DNA of 64,000 nt, taken from NCBI GenBank assembly GCA_029834535.1, contig JAQMWT010000367.1, forward strand, positions 1 to 64,000, read 5' to 3'. Shown here in pieces: positions 43,670-54,720 of this stretch. This stretch comes from Chrysophaeum taylorii (lineage: Eukaryota > Sar > Pelagophyceae > Pelagomonadales > Pelagomonadaceae). Every line of letters starts with the position of its first letter. The first letter of the stretch is position 1. Position numbers and translations under genes: made by a program. The notes beneath the pieces are model-generated. The model was not told where the DNA came from and made no database searches. It saw nothing but the letters and a program-made list of their open reading frames with translations.

Positions 43670-44190
43670 GGTTATGGGCCCAGGCGGTCCCCTGAGAAGC
43701 CATGTGTTAAAACGTGCACGTAACCTATGGGTTTTGCACAGTTGCCGCGCCTGTTTAGCCTCGACACGGAAACACACTTGTGAATACAACGCCATTACCA
43801 TTGGGCTGTATATAATATTTTTTTGCACACGTGATCGTGTAACCTTGTGTGCACCTGTTCATAGCATCGTATTGTCATGTCAATGTTGATGTGTGTGTAA
43901 TTGGCTAACCTGTACTCTTGCACACATGTTATGGAATATTTTGGGTACGTCCACTCGTACATTCCATGGCAATGCACTTAACAAGCTCCTTGAGAGCACC
44001 AAAACTAACCAGCTGCCTGAGTGACTACGCTTAGCGACACTACTCTGGACTCACAGCTTGCACAGTCGTCAAATGGACATCTTTCCATCGAAAACGATGA
44101 GTGTACATAGACACCGATAGACAGACCCCCTTAGAATGTCTAGACAGTGTCAGCTGCGTGACTGAACCCACAGGTTCCCCGTCAACTGTT
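43670..44190 (+). other. A3 primer-binding site and 5' leader
   Basis: GGTTATGGGCCCAG abuts the LTR, then about 500 bp of leader conserved in A1, A2 and A4. The leader contains a TATA-like TGTATATAATAT (about 43808-43819) and a GCACAC...GTGTGC inverted pair. Confidence 0.8.
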
Positions 44191-45899
44191 ATGGCAGAAC
44201 ACGCAGCACGAGCCGCACCCAAAGCGATCACAGGTGCGGATATATTGAAGCTCTAAGCTCCTGTAGTTGAGTTTCTTAACGATGGAAATCGATTTCAGCT
44301 TCAGACTCGCAAGGCATCCTTGCAAATCAAACACATTTAGCAATTATTACGGTCCAGTCATGCCGATGCTTTCCTCGAGTACGACTCGTACGAAGCATAT
44401 ACTCGGTCATGCAAGGACTACGAGATCCTCCGGAATAAAATTCTCGATCGCGTTTTCCTGGAATGGAAGACCGATAGGGCTGCTGATCTCCGTTTAGCTG
44501 TTGATGAATTGCCCCCTGAGTATCAGGAATGGCATTTCACCAACGAAGCTTTCCCCCACTTACCTGTTGCAGAAGTAGCTCAGCTAGCTACTGTCTGTTA
44601 CGACTATGAAGTCAAGGCATTACGTCCTGAAATCAATGCTCGTTTCTTAGAAGAGGAACGAATCTTAAATCGCGCGCACCCGAAGGCACTAGCTTTCGAC
44701 ACCCGTGTTCGTGCCCCTGTTACCATGTTTTCGTTAACTGCTGCTGATTGGCACACTTATCAGAACACGCATGCTACATTCTTGCATACTTACTTCAATC
44801 TTGAATGTGTTGGAAAACCGGCACTTGCGGCCTGGCCCGCCATCAATGAGGTATACAACAAAAGTTATTTACCTAACAAGGCTCGAGCTATTATGCTCAT
44901 CGCCTTTAGTCACTACGAGTCTGTTACGACTACTGATGTGTCTTATTTGAAACAGCAATTTAACTCTGTTGTTTATAATCCTAACTGGTATGTCCACGTA
45001 TTTATCGAAGCTGCCCTAGCATTTAGGCAAATCTCTTACCAACTTAACCAGGAAGAGACTGACCTTCAATTCGACTGTGGCACTCTTTGCAGAAAATCTA
45101 TGAAGAGATACATCGGCATTATGCCGATAATACCAGCAACAACCGTTACGATCGTGGTTGGGTAGATTGGTGTTATATGTACGAAACCCGATCTTCATCT
45201 CGGCCTGTGCCAGAAGCTGAACGATTGTGTCACCCTACCAACCCTAGCTACATTTTAGAATACGCATTAGACCTATACAATGTAGTATCAAATGGGTCGA
45301 ACAAAAGACGCTTAGAACGCCCTGTTTCTTGGCAACCCTATGTCGAAGGTTTATCATCTCAACCAAAGCCAAAGTTACTACTTACAAACACTTTGGACTC
45401 ATCAGACAAAAGTCTGACTCAAACTGCTAACACACTCGCCTTCATCACTTCGTCCCAACCTGGTACATCTTCCACGTTTAATGCTAGACGCTTGCGTAAC
45501 TCTAATGATGCTCGCCAGCCTTTCTCTCGCAGCGATTTATCGTATTATCGTCCTGGTGATTCTTACGTCACCAAGAAAACTGCCGGACAGTCCCATGACC
45601 GTCCAATTTACCCCCGCACTTTTGACAGGTCCTCTCGGTCTAACATGAAATTATTAGATCGAACAAACCACACCTTAAACACCCTGCGAGAACAGTGTAG
45701 TGAACTTATGAAGCATGTGACAGATAATGATACCACGGCTCAGCTACAACAGAATATCAACAAGTTATTTGAGACTCTATTACAATCAGCTGACATTCTG
45801 TCAACGACATCTACTGAGGACAACCGTAGTTTACTTCGTCTAAACGAACAGCTCATGTTTGCAGAAGACATCATTTATGATGTAGACGTTCATCTATCC
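44191..45899 (+). pseudogene. A3 gag region
   Basis: ATG of MAEHAARAAPK. Body with AWPAINEVYNKSYLPNKARA and NPNWYVHVFIEAALAFRQIS, then the basic Ser/Tyr-rich tail. It ends at the first S-L-N-Y motif. Confidence 0.82.
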
Positions 45900-45922
45900 T
45901 CGACCGAAAAGTCGTTAAACTA
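45900..45922 (+). other. S-L-N-Y motif 1 of A3 (gag/protease boundary)
   Basis: Encodes STEKSLNY. The DNA core TCGACCG-AA-GTCGTTAAACTA recurs at every other site in the family. Confidence 0.8.
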
Positions 45923-46940
45923 CGTGGAGCCACAACACCATACTGTTGTTACTGCTCCCACCCCAACGGCAACTCCTCCTACTACAAACACACAGGGTAA
46001 TCCTTCCAATACTGTGTCTAACCTCTTTGCCGCTTCCGCCATCTCGGCTTTACCACCAGCATTATTGTCCTCGCTATCTTCACAGGTCCAATCTGCCGTC
46101 AACCTACCATCACAAGTCGAAACCAAAAGGGATGCCGATCATACTTCGCTATCGTCATTTAATGAAAAGCACGGCATGGCTGATGAACCATCACCACCTG
46201 TTCAACCGATCATTATTCCAACGAGTCTGTTATTGCTGAAGAACTTCTTCACAGCCAGCCTCTCCACTACTTGCCCACATTCGGAAAACGCCTTCCTCAC
46301 CAACTACATGAAGGTAAACAGTGTCCCTCCACATTGCTCTTTTCTATATTTTGACTCTTGTGCTACCATCTCATTGATGTCCACCTACGACTTTGCAATA
46401 CCCAATCATATAATTCCATTGGACTCCAAATACGCGCCGATTGTTATTCAGACGGCTACAGGACAACAACGGGCATCACACATGATGTTAACGCGCAACA
46501 TTGTTATTCCCCTACCAGATCATCCACAAGTTGGCTATGTTAAGATCGACTTCGCTTTATGTCTTCAGCCAGTGCATGACCGACATCTCGCTATCCTGAG
46601 CATGCTCGAGTGGAACCAGACGAACCTGACCACTGTGTTCAATGATCGAGCTGAGCCAAAGCTCAGCGCTGTCACGAGCCGCATAGACAAAGATGTACGT
46701 ATACCCATACATTATGTAGCAGCTAATTTACCTGCTCTCCCTTGTCTCACTTACAACATCGCGCGCGACAAACGGCTCGAACTTCGGTCTCTCGCATTTC
46801 CCCTCAAGCGATACCATGAAAACAGGGATCTACTGGCATACTACAACTACCTACTCCAAAGAGTTTTACCAGATCGCCCGTGGATTCGCCCTTTGGTTCT
46901 CAATCTTCGGAAACAGAACAAATTTGTTCAGCAAAATACG
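45923..46940 (+). pseudogene. A3 protease region
   Basis: After a Thr/Pro-rich stretch, a retropepsin-like core: YFDSCATISLMSTYDFAIPN (likely catalytic Asp), IQTATGQQRASHMMLTRN and HLAILSMLEWNQTNLTTVF. Then a segment (RSLAFPLKRYHENRD) of unknown role leads into the methyltransferase. The protease would process the polyprotein. Confidence 0.75.
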
Positions 46941-46989
46941 CAGCCATTAACTTGACTACTCTCACGCCCAGTGTTTCTCTCACAAGAGT

Positions 46990-48720
46990 CCAATCTCCGC
47001 AAACCCTCTGTCATGTTACTTTGTTCTGGTTTGTCAACTCCGGCGTTCCTGTCTCAAGCCACTAATGACTTAGGCTTAAATATCAATGTAAAAGTTGTTG
47101 TTGAGTCTGATGATACGCTTGTTCGTATGTTACGCCACCGTTTTCCTACTGTATTATTATTTGAATCTCTCCCCGCCTTTATTAACCACCTTCACCTAAT
47201 CTCACCAGAGGAAAGGCGCACATTCTATTGTGATATAATTGAGATCACTCCTCCCTGCACAAACAGGAATTTACTAAAACAGCATAAGACGGAAGACTTA
47301 CACAGCCTGCTGGACGACTCTCTTTTCGACAGCATGTTGTCTGTCATCAAGCTACTCCAGCCCTTGGTACTACTGGCTGAGATGACGCCTCCGCATAAGT
47401 ACTGTCATCAAGACCACATCACAGTGGCCAATCTTATCTATGCAACGCTTGATTACTGTGTCGATGTTGTTGATATGTTCCCGACCTGCCTCTGTGGCGA
47501 CTACCAATCTAGAGAAAGATGGATATGCATCGCACGCAGATATTCTACTGGACCAATTAAACTATTATCGTGGCCCATCCTCCATCCACGCCCCTTCCTA
47601 AAGATCGTGGATGATCTACAAGCTATTCCCAAGCGCCTTTGGCTACCTAACCACGTATCCAAAGACTGGATCCGGGTGTTCCCCGATCCTCCATATGTCC
47701 CCGTTCCTAAAAACTTTTGCACCTTACTCTCGCACAGGTTCTGCTCAGCTTACTATGGCTGACCTTGAATCCCTCAATATGTTACTGCTTCGCCTTCATT
47801 CACAACAGGCTCACGAACAACGCACTCACTCTGTTCAATCCGAGTGTACTTATCATCAGTTGTGCTTTAAACGCTCCTCTATGGAGCCATTACCCAATGC
47901 AACACATCCTATACACGTCAAGGTTTTTACAATCCTCTATAACTTGTTTGCCAGCTTACATACTAACTCACCCACACCTGTGTCCTATTACATAACCGTT
48001 TTTGAAACTAACCAACCGTCACACAGGTTATTACTTACAACCTCATCAACATCACACAACTCCTACTTCTTAACTGGTGGCCACCATTCCGACGGCAACC
48101 TCACCATAGAGAACGCCACCACCAAACAGCAAACTCCCATCAACGCCTTTGGAAGCACGTATACGTTCACTGCTTCCGACATCCCCCGCGACCGGGACAG
48201 GTCCATATATTTGGAGCCGTTTATGGGTTACTTGTGGATAGTCCAAGCCCTTCCCCAAGTTGGCTTCGCTGCCACCTATGGCACCGCCATACAAAAACTC
48301 TTGTCCAGGTGCTCTCTTGTGATGCCTGGCTGCCTTACCTACAAGGCCACCGCCAACTCTTTCGACTACAAGGACTCTCATTTTGCTCTGGAAGACCACC
48401 ACTTATCTCATAGTCGCTATATAGGGTATCTTCGTGGAAGTGACCGCAAACTCGGCTCTAAAATCCACTCAATGCTTGCTCCATTGCCAACCGTCCGAGG
48501 GTATGCCAATATTATTTTACTCGACCCTCGCAACGGGAAATTACGCTACCCCACTCGACCGGAGTTGATTCGTGCTAACAACTACACCAAACAACAGGAA
48601 TCCTTCCTCTTGTCTCTACGCCATGACCTTTGCTGTGACATGCTCAGCAATGCTCTGCCTGCCGGTACGTACAGCACTCTGTACAAGCACCTTTCGCTCA
48701 TCGTCGCCGATATTAAATCC
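46990..48720 (+). pseudogene. A3 C5-cytosine DNA methyltransferase domain
   Basis: Motifs in the canonical order: motif I region VMLLCSGLSTPAFLSQATND (AdoMet pocket); motif II acidic VVESDD; motif IV EITPPCTNRN with the Pro-Cys of the catalytic loop (about 47241-47265); motif VI LLAEMTPP; motif VIII GDYQSRERWICIARR; a long variable stretch where the target-recognition region belongs; motif IX RYPTRPELIRANNYTKQQES; and motif X NALPAGTYSTLY. The family methylates cytosine at C5. The domain sits between protease and integrase, so it would be made as part of the polyprotein. It is a fossil copy. Confidence 0.88.
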
Positions 48721-48873
48721 CTTATGTTGGACCCTACCTTCCAACATACTGCTACCGTGACGAAGAAATCCTATGTATCCAATTTCATGACCATTAATCA
48801 AGCTTCCACCACGTGCAGCACAGATACCTTGTCTTTAGCACAAGCTTTCATGATGTCTATTTCCAGCAACTGT

Positions 48874-48897
48874 TCGACCGAAATGTCGTTAAACTAT
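48874..48897 (+). other. S-L-N-Y motif 2 of A3 (methyltransferase/integrase boundary)
   Basis: Encodes STEMSLNY, followed by ISSSYED and an acidic stretch before integrase. Confidence 0.8.
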
Positions 48898-48989
48898 ATA
48901 TCTTCGTCCTACGAAGATACTCTCGTTACTCGTGATGATGAGGATGCACCTCCAAGTGACCCTGCTGCGCACCAGGATGACGACGCGCC

Positions 48990-49870
48990 GCCTTCCCCTG
49001 CCGTAGACACCGAACTCAAGTTCGATGTTCGGCGCAAATGGCACATTCCCGCTCATCCAATTCCTCGTAAGTCCCTCGCACACGGATCCACCGAATATCT
49101 CAATGCCAAAGAACGTGCCAATCGCTTTCACCGGGTGCGTCACTGCCCCGACAACGTCGCTGCCAAGGCCCCCAACGTACTTGCTCGCCCTGGATTCTCT
49201 GCTTCTGACATACCATATCGCGACTTATGCACCGACTGCATCGCACACAACAAGCGCCACCCGCACAAGCATTTCAATGCGACCAAGCCTTCTTTTGAGC
49301 AAACTCACAAAGCCGGCGAAGTCTGGGCGTGCGACGGCGGCTATGTGACCGTCCCATCCGAATGGGGAGGCTTCACACCATCGTATTCAAGGAACTCAGT
49401 TCGAAATTTCTCTTGGTGTACTTTACACGCACCACCAACGCCACGGAGTTCACTCCGGCTCTGGATTTTGTGTATGACTTCTGTCGTGCACATTGAGTTG
49501 TGTACGACAGAAGTTGCCTTCCCGCCGTACATGCACCACTTTAACTTTGAAGTTGAGTCTGCCATCGGCTTCATCGCCTCCGCCTCCTCAACTCGCCTTC
49601 GTTCTCTCCTTAATGCTCACTATCGTGGCGCCAAGATCGTGGAACCAGCCATCATGTTCCCATGGGCGGTGATACACACCGTTCAAAGCTATAACCTTCT
49701 CCCGAACGCCACGCTCGAGCGCATTCATCATGCTATTCTGAGTCCGCAGCAGCTACTCTACAACCAACTCAACACTCCCCAACACGATATGCTCAAGATT
49801 TTTGGCGCTGAATGTTACCTCCTATTGGAGCCCCATGAACACCACAAGTGGGAACCGTGCCGCCGCAAAT
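48990..49870 (+). pseudogene. A3 integrase region
   Basis: Zinc-binding N-terminus with HRVRHCP and LCTDCIAHNKRHPHKH, catalytic core opening VWACDGGYVTVPSEWG, later FNFEVESAIGFIASASSTRL with the Glu. The C-terminus is LEPHEHHKWEPCRRKYLYLC. It is broken. Confidence 0.88.
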
Positions 49871-50958
49871 ATCTGTATCTCTGTTGCGCCAACGTGCAAA
49901 ACCCGCTCGTCTCCCCACGCGTCGACCATCTCGCTGACGTCGTCCTCAACCCTAAAAACGGACAAATTCGTGTTTCGTCCAAGCTGCAATTCCTCTTCAT
50001 GTTGCAGCATCCTACTCCCGATCCTGAACTAGCTCCTCCGCCACACGCTCCTTCCGCGCCTTTATCGCTCACACCCCACACCACTATGCAATATCATGTC
50101 GTTCAGAGGGGGACAAGGACTTCTCATCCTCAGAGGGGGCACTCCCCACCTCCTTCAGCTCCTCCTTCTTCGTTCCCTACTCCGGCCTCTTCTCCCTCTT
50201 CTAGCACTCTCGCCGACGATTCTGGCTCTATGTCACCGCCGCCCTTGCTTCCTTCTTACAAAGACCTTTTTGCACAAGATGACCTCATTCTTGTCCCAGG
50301 TCCCAAACAGCCTAACACCCGCAAGGCCACTTCTATGCAAACTATCCGAGCCCGGTTACAAGCGTCTACTATTGGTGCTTACAAAGCCGCTGGTGGCAAG
50401 CTCGCCGATTTCCGCTGGGATCTTCGCCACCACTTTCTTGCGTTCAAGTCTCCCGCCCTCTCCGCCCTTCATCTCCGTGGTGGTATCCTCTGGTCTGCTA
50501 TCTGCTCAGAGGGGGAACACGCGTTGTTAGCTCGTCTTCTTCTCCCGTTGCCCACTGACTTACTTGCCCGCTACCCGCACGTCGATGGTTACTTCGCCCA
50601 CGCCAAGTGCGCATCCAGCATCCCAGCTGCAACCTTTTTAACTGCTGATGGTTCACCTACGTGCCCTATTCCTCAGCCCCTTTTATCTGCGTTCACTGAA
50701 CACGCTGCTGCCTTCGGCACTTCTTCCTTCCAATATGCACTTACGTACCTGGCGCCGACCAGCTTTATTGATCACAACTCATCCGAGTTTGGCGCTACTT
50801 CTGCATCTCTGGCTGACTTGGAGGAATACTTTCTGGTCTCTACAGAGTTTATCACCCAGGTCTTACGTACCGACCCTACTATCCATATCCAACTGGAATC
50901 TGCCCCTACTACTCCTACTGGCGCTGTTTCCGCTTATCCCGAAGTTGCGCACACTGCC
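49871..50958 (+). pseudogene. A3 linker between integrase and RT
   Basis: Pro/Ser-rich segment (PPSSFPTPASSPSSSTLADD) followed by the conserved pre-RT stretch, as in A1 and A2. Confidence 0.7.
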
Positions 50959-50983
50959 TCGACCGCAACGTCGCTAAACTATA
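50959..50983 (+). other. S-L-N-Y motif 3 of A3 (linker/RT boundary)
   Basis: Encodes STATSLNYNSP, directly before VGPDEYK at the start of the RT part. Confidence 0.8.
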
Positions 50984-52604
50984 ATTCACCAGCCATTGTT
51001 GGTCCTGACGAATATAAGGTCCAAGAAGCGGACGTTTCCATTGACGAATATAAACTTAAGTGCCTCCACGGTTTGTCGCCTGAAAACAGGCACGCCTACC
51101 TCAAGGCCATCGCCAAGGAACTCCACGACATTATCCGCTTTGGCTGCTTCAAACTTTCCTTACCCGACGGTGTCTCTCGTCCTATTGACAGCAGGTTGGT
51201 GCTGAAGATTAAAACAGACTATGAAGGCAAATACGTTAAGCACAAGGCTCGCCTCGTACTACGTGGCTTCCTAGCATCTCTTGGCGCCGATTTCTTTGGT
51301 ACCTTCAGCCCCATGGCCACCATGACCGCAATCCGGGTACTACTAGCTATTGCAGCATACAAGCAACTGCCTGTCTACCATGCAGACGTCCCGAACGCCT
51401 TCGTACAGTCTGACATCGATGCCAATGTCTATGTTCAGTTACCAGACGGCATCAAGCTTATCGACCCCGATGACGCTAAGTACGAGGGCCGACGTCTACC
51501 GAAACTGCTGAAGTCACTTTATGGACTTCGGCAATCACCATCCCTTTGGAACAAAGAGATAGACGGCTTCTTCCGTAGCCTTGGCTACAAACGCCTGCAT
51601 TCGGACTCTTGCCTATATGCTCGAGTATCCGCACATGCTAAGTTCGTCGTATGCAGTCTGTCTGTAGACGACATTGTTATTGTGTCCAATGACGACTCAC
51701 TTCGTACTGAATTACAGGCTGCCCTCCGCAAACGGTATGCTGTAGAGCAGTTTGAACCTGTCCATACCCTCATAGACATGCGTGTGTGTCGCACATCTGA
51801 CGGCTCCATTTATCTGGATGTGCAAGCCAAGCTGGATGAACTATTCGCTGATCACCCAGTCTTGCAGCAACTGACCCCGCTTAAATATCCTATGTCATCG
51901 TCCTTCAAGTATAAAGATGGCACTCCCAGCTCTGAAACAGAGTTGTACATCAATTCGCACTTTGCCACCCTCCTTGGCAAGCTGGAGTTCATGCAAGTTG
52001 CCTGCAGACCTGACTTCTCGCAGGCCTTGGGCAGATGTTCGCGTGGTATGCATGCACCTACGTATGTTCACGTCCAAATGCTAGAGCATTTGCTTTGCTA
52101 CCTCAAGAAGCCGGAAAACCGCTTACTTCGCCTCTGGTTCCATCCTAAAGGTAATGCCATTGAAGCTCACCTTCGCACTGTCTCCGCTAATCGAATTGAT
52201 CTATCCACTGTGGTCGACTACCAACCGCAGGATGTATCTACTGGACAGTTTGACCCCTTAGTTGCCATGGTTGACGCTGACAATGCCCCTTCCTTAGCAC
52301 AGGAAGATAGGAAATCTACCACCGGGTTTGTCTTCTATCTTTTCAACTGGCTTATTGGTTGGAAAAGCCAACTTCAACCGATTGTCTCCTGCTCAACTCA
52401 CGAAGCTGAGTTAATTGCCCTCAGTATTTGTGCTGATGAGGCTGTTTGGCTACGCAGGCTGCTGTTGGAACTCTCCTTTGTCGCCAACCCCACCTTCTAC
52501 GTCAACAATGCTAATGGTGAGAACACCGCTGACCCTGTCGACTTCGATGACAATGACAACCCAATTGCTGAAGATATGCGCTTCATCAGAAGCCTACCTC
52601 TCTT
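50984..52604 (+). pseudogene. A3 reverse transcriptase and RNase H (end not present)
   Basis: RT blocks KHKARLVLRGFLASLGADFF, YHADVPNAFVQSDID and catalytic LSVDDIVIVSND. RNase H follows with VDADNAPS, EDRKSTTGFVFY and CSTHEAELIALSICADEAV. The element stops before the RNase H C-terminus. Confidence 0.92.
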
Positions 52605-54401
52605 AGGTGGCATCCAAGGAGGCAAGAATGGTGTGGAGGACGGCGCGGGTTTCGGAGTAGGAGTTGCGGATGTCAGCGAGGGCAGTTTCGAGTGCCTTGA
52701 GCTGGATGTCCTCGAGATGGAGTTCAGCGTGGGTGGAGGCCGGTTCGCGGGCTTGGATGGCGAGCTTGGCGGTGGCGAAGGCTAATGCAGCGTCGGCTAT
52801 GGTGAGTTTGGCGGCTGTGGAGGACAAAGCGTCATCCTTGAGGGTGAGCGTGGCCTTGGTTGTGGCTAAGTCGGCGGTTTGGGAGTCGAGTGCAGCCTGG
52901 GTGGTGGCCAACTCGCGTTGGAGCGCAGACGGAGGTGCATTGGAACTTGGAGAAAGAAGGTGGAGTGATGCTTGGGTGGTGACGGGAGAAGGGTCGTAGC
53001 CGTGGAGTGCGTAATATGCGGGTGGAGGTGGAAATCGGGGGGACAGCGACTTTCGAAAGGTGATGAAGATCGGGCAGGAGAGTCCGATGTTGTGGCGGCG
53101 GGAGCTTGAGCCGCGGAAGGAGCTTGGGTAGGAATGGAAGTGCCGGGGCCGTCGTGGCCGTAGGTGGCATGGTCTTGTGGGTGGAGATGAAAGTCGTGAG
53201 GAGAGTGACTTGCGGAAGATGATGGATATCGGACAGGAGGGTCAGATGGTGGGGCGGCAGGAGCTTTAGCCGCGGTGGGGGCTTGGACATGAATTGCGGT
53301 GCCGGGGCCGTTATGGCCATAGGTGGCATGATCGTCGGGAAGGGAGTGGGTGTTGCAGCGAGTGGGTGGACGAGGATGTTGGGGAACTTGAAGAGATGGT
53401 GAAGGGGGAGTCGCCGAAAGTGGGGAGCTAGGCTCCAGTGAAGGAGGCGGAGGCTCCGGTGGAGTTGGTGGAGTGAAGGGAGTAATGAAGAGTGGTGGTG
53501 GTGGTGGAGTGTTCAACATCGCTGGTGCGATATTCGAACAAGGTGGAGTGTCCTCGTGTATGTGGGGTGTGCCGGGTTGTGGAGTAACATGGGCGATGCC
53601 AGGGTCCGGAGTGACGGCTGTTGAGGCCGAGACTTTGGCGTGGGGGGTGTGACATCCGGCGGGGTGGACGGCAGAGGGTGGTGGTTGTCCATTTTCGAGA
53701 ACTTGTTGGATAACAGGAGGGGGGGGGGGGCATCGAGACAGTGGGGTCTTGGGTCGCAACTTCGAGGAAGTTTGCTTGAGGGGGTTTCCATAAGAACAGC
53801 TGGTGGGGAAGCCAGTTCAAGTTGCTCGTCCTGGTCTTGTTGCTCGTTCAGAGCTTCGATTCTTGCGGCGAAATTAGCATGTTCGGCAGCAAGTTTTGCG
53901 GCGAGCGCATCATGTTTGGCATGGAAATCAGCGTTGATATCTTTGATCTCTTGCAAGAGCCAGTGAGCTTATTCTTGTGATGGGGTGAATTGCATCAAAT
54001 AATCCAGACTCAGACTTGTGACGTTGGGGTCTTGAGTCGCCATGTTGTTGGGGTTGCTTTTTGCGCTGTTGCTTGGTTGCTTTCACACTTTTTGCACCAG
54101 TAGCAAGCGATTAGACTTGACTACGGTCTTGGAAACTTCAGGAACTTCCAGAGATTGCTCTTACCTGGAAATCCGGGTCTTTGTCCGAGACGTCGATCGA
54201 GATCGATGTCTTTCGGAGGGACGTTTCTCTACCAGTACCGGACTGGGGCCAAACCTAGAGACACGCGAAAATCACGGTGCTCCTGGTAGATAATGATGGC
54301 AGTCGTAGTGCTGCCCTGACGCCCTGTTCCTAACGACACAAAGAGCAGCACGGTGTTCGACACTGCGATTTTATTGGTGATTGGGTGTGAGCGTGATAGG
54401 A
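52605..54401 (-). pseudogene. Unclassified gag-like coding region H
   Basis: Minus-strand coding region from an ATG at 54042 (MATQDPNVTSLSLDYLMQF). An N-terminal Ala/Glu coiled coil (DALAAKLAAEHANFAARIEA) is followed by a very proline-rich middle with a two-copy repeat, and then an Ala/Thr/Leu heptad coiled coil (DSQTADLATTKATLTLKDDA). Upstream (54043-54401) is non-coding and LTR-like, with AATAAA on the minus strand. Composition fits a gag or structural protein of an LTR element inserted in E, but a host gene piece cannot be excluded. Confidence 0.4.
53010..53330 (-). repeat. Two-copy 159-bp coding repeat in H
   Basis: Two tandem units of about 159 bp (53 codons), encoding HATYGHNGPGTAI- and HATYGHDGPGTSI-type segments with DFHLHP. 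The multiple-of-three length keeps the frame. Confidence 0.8.
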
Positions 54402-54418
54402 GGGGGGGGGGGGGGGGG
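54402..54418. repeat. Poly-G tract
   Basis: A run of 17 G directly at the border between H and element E. It may be an insertion scar or an assembly-sensitive homopolymer. Confidence 0.8.
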
Positions 54419-54720
54419 ACTGACCCTAAATCAAACTTTCTATCTCTAGCAATAGCGAGCAACAGTCGGTTGGTAGCGGGCATTGCGGTCGGCGAGGAAG
54501 TGGCATAGAAGTCAATGCCAACACGTGCCAAGAAACAGCTGGCAACTAGGCGAGCTTTATAGCGATCAGAAATGCCGTCAGCAAAATACTTAATCTTCAG
54601 CACGAGGTTCGTTGAGATGGACTCGTTGAGATGGACGAACGATCCGGCGGCAGTGGTTCCAGCTCGAAGACACCATTGGAGCATAATCCTTCAATCTCCT
54701 TGCGAATCGGCGCGATGTGA
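54419..54720 (-). pseudogene. E reverse transcriptase N-terminal region
   Basis: NLVLKIKYFADGISDRYKAR, LVASCFLARVGIDFYATSSP and LLLAIARDRKFDL match the first RT blocks of copia. The rest of the RT is not next to it. Confidence 0.82.

Larger units (their letters stand above)
43356..52604 (+). mobile_element. Copia LTR retrotransposon A3 (family A), best view of the full domain order
   Basis: Plus-strand family A element with 5' LTR, primer-binding site, leader, gag, protease, C5-methyltransferase, integrase, RT and most of RNase H. It stops at about 52604, where unrelated sequence begins, so the X regions and 3' LTR are not here. It has about four or more breaks, with one very long readable frame covering the later methyltransferase to RNase H. 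Confidence 0.93.

Noticed and set aside
43670-43690. Possible tRNA-Met gene, from the tRNA-like GGTTATGGGCCC
   Set aside because: Only the anticodon-loop complement is present, always at the inner LTR edge. No cloverleaf can be drawn, so it is a primer-binding site.
46971-47762. The region before integrase as an envelope or unknown viral domain
   Set aside because: The TPPC, QSRER and NALPAGTY motifs in order identify a C5-methyltransferase instead.
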